Source: an uncultured Rhodospirillaceae bacterium (GTDB lineage: Bacteria; Pseudomonadota; Alphaproteobacteria; RF32; CAG-239). Taken from it: a stretch of DNA of 5,278 nt. The notes under the pieces were generated by a model, which searched no databases, had not been told where the DNA came from, and saw only the letters and a program-made list of their open reading frames with translations. The stretch's first letter is position 1. Every line of letters starts with the position of its first letter. Location: NCBI GenBank assembly GCA_900320035.1, contig ONQU01000152.1:1-5278 (forward strand). The letters are read 5' to 3'. Below are positions 5,037 to 5,278 of the stretch, piece by piece. A program made the position numbers and the translations under genes.

Positions 5037-5207
5037 TTATTTTCTAAAACTTTCGGGATACATTCCGTCTTTTAGCGGATGTTGAGCCGCAACTTCAATT
5101 AAAATTCCACTGCCTGTTCTTTCAGATTTCTCCATTGTTTCCATTGCTTTTGCATATTTATCCAGCCAAAGCAAGTGCAAAGGTGAACGTTGTCTTTCGT
5201 TATTCAT
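5037..5207 (-). CDS. Hypothetical small protein, 56 aa
   Basis: I do not recognise this protein. The frame opens at an ATG at 5231, but AAGGAAGGA sits 9 bases upstream of the second ATG at 5207, so I prefer MNNERQRSPLHLLWLD as the N-terminus. The middle is a charged, helix-prone stretch (DKYAKAMETMEKSER), followed by a short hydrophobic strand (GILIEVAAQHPL) and the end GMYPESFRK. There is no signal peptide, membrane helix or metal motif. It has its own candidate promoter and is followed, without a visible terminator, by the 22-codon ORF and the operon promoter. It may be an intact small gene or a fragment of a decayed one. A role in the peptide operon is possible, but only position suggests it. 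Confidence 0.5.
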   Translation of the reverse strand: MNNERQRSPLHLLWLDKYAKAMETMEKSERTGSGILIEVAAQHPLKDGMYPESFRK

Positions 5208-5244
5208 GTATATTAGTCCTTCCTTAAACATAAACTACTATGTA

Positions 5245-5273
5245 ATGCTAAATTGAAATACCCGCAAATTCAA
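5245..5273 (-). promoter_or_regulatory. Candidate promoter for the 56-aa ORF
   Basis: On the minus strand TTGAAT (5273-5268) and TAGCAT (5250-5245) are separated by 17 bp, each matching the sigma70 consensus at 4 of 6 bases. Transcription would start near 5238, about 30 bases before the preferred ATG at 5207, and would exclude most of the longer reading frame's own upstream region, supporting the shorter protein. Confidence 0.45.
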
Positions 5274-5278
5274 ATAAT

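Noticed and set aside
1..5278. CRISPR array, tRNA or rRNA genes
   Set aside because: No regularly spaced repeats, cloverleaf-like pattern or conserved rRNA segment was seen on either strand.

Overview
This AT-rich bacterial window uses strong Shine-Dalgarno sites (AAGGA, AGGAG, GGAGG), sigma70-like promoters and intrinsic terminators. TGA is a true stop, so the code is standard. Gene density and base composition look like a small-genome or host-associated bacterium; the taxon cannot be fixed from the sequence alone.

The main content is a complete minus-strand operon, read right to left, from about 4946 down to 1006. It starts at a strong extended -10 promoter. The first gene encodes an easily missed 26-residue peptide with one cysteine near its C-terminus (4803-4883). 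Next comes a very stable cUUCGg hairpin, then two radical SAM/SPASM enzymes (3700-4758 and 2715-3725), a GNAT acetyltransferase (2226-2714) and an M20 zinc-peptidase-like protein (1090-2217). An intrinsic terminator closes it. The four enzyme genes overlap, abut or lie within a few bases of one another, so they are very probably translated as a unit. The simplest reading is a compact RiPP-type (ribosomally made, post-translationally modified peptide) pathway: the short peptide is modified by the two radical SAM enzymes, trimmed or hydrolysed by the M20 enzyme, and acetylated by the GNAT during maturation or self-protection. No exporter, separate RRE/PqqD-like protein or immunity gene is visible, so the product may be a small metabolite or cofactor rather than a secreted antibiotic. 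I cannot match the precursor to a RiPP class I know.

The left end (1-1000) holds a regulator/small-protein region. An XRE-type repressor gene (345-692, minus) is divergent from a 57-aa lysine-rich protein (789-962, plus), with a 6+6 bp inverted repeat between them. To its left, another small lysine-rich protein (151-336, plus) is divergent from a gene running off the left edge (1-47, minus). The two small proteins look weakly related, so the regulator/small-protein unit may be duplicated. Back-to-back terminators at 971-1038 separate this region from the operon.

The right end (4954-5278) has an unrecognised 56-aa ORF with its own promoter, followed by a 22-codon ORF that may be the tail of a decayed gene.
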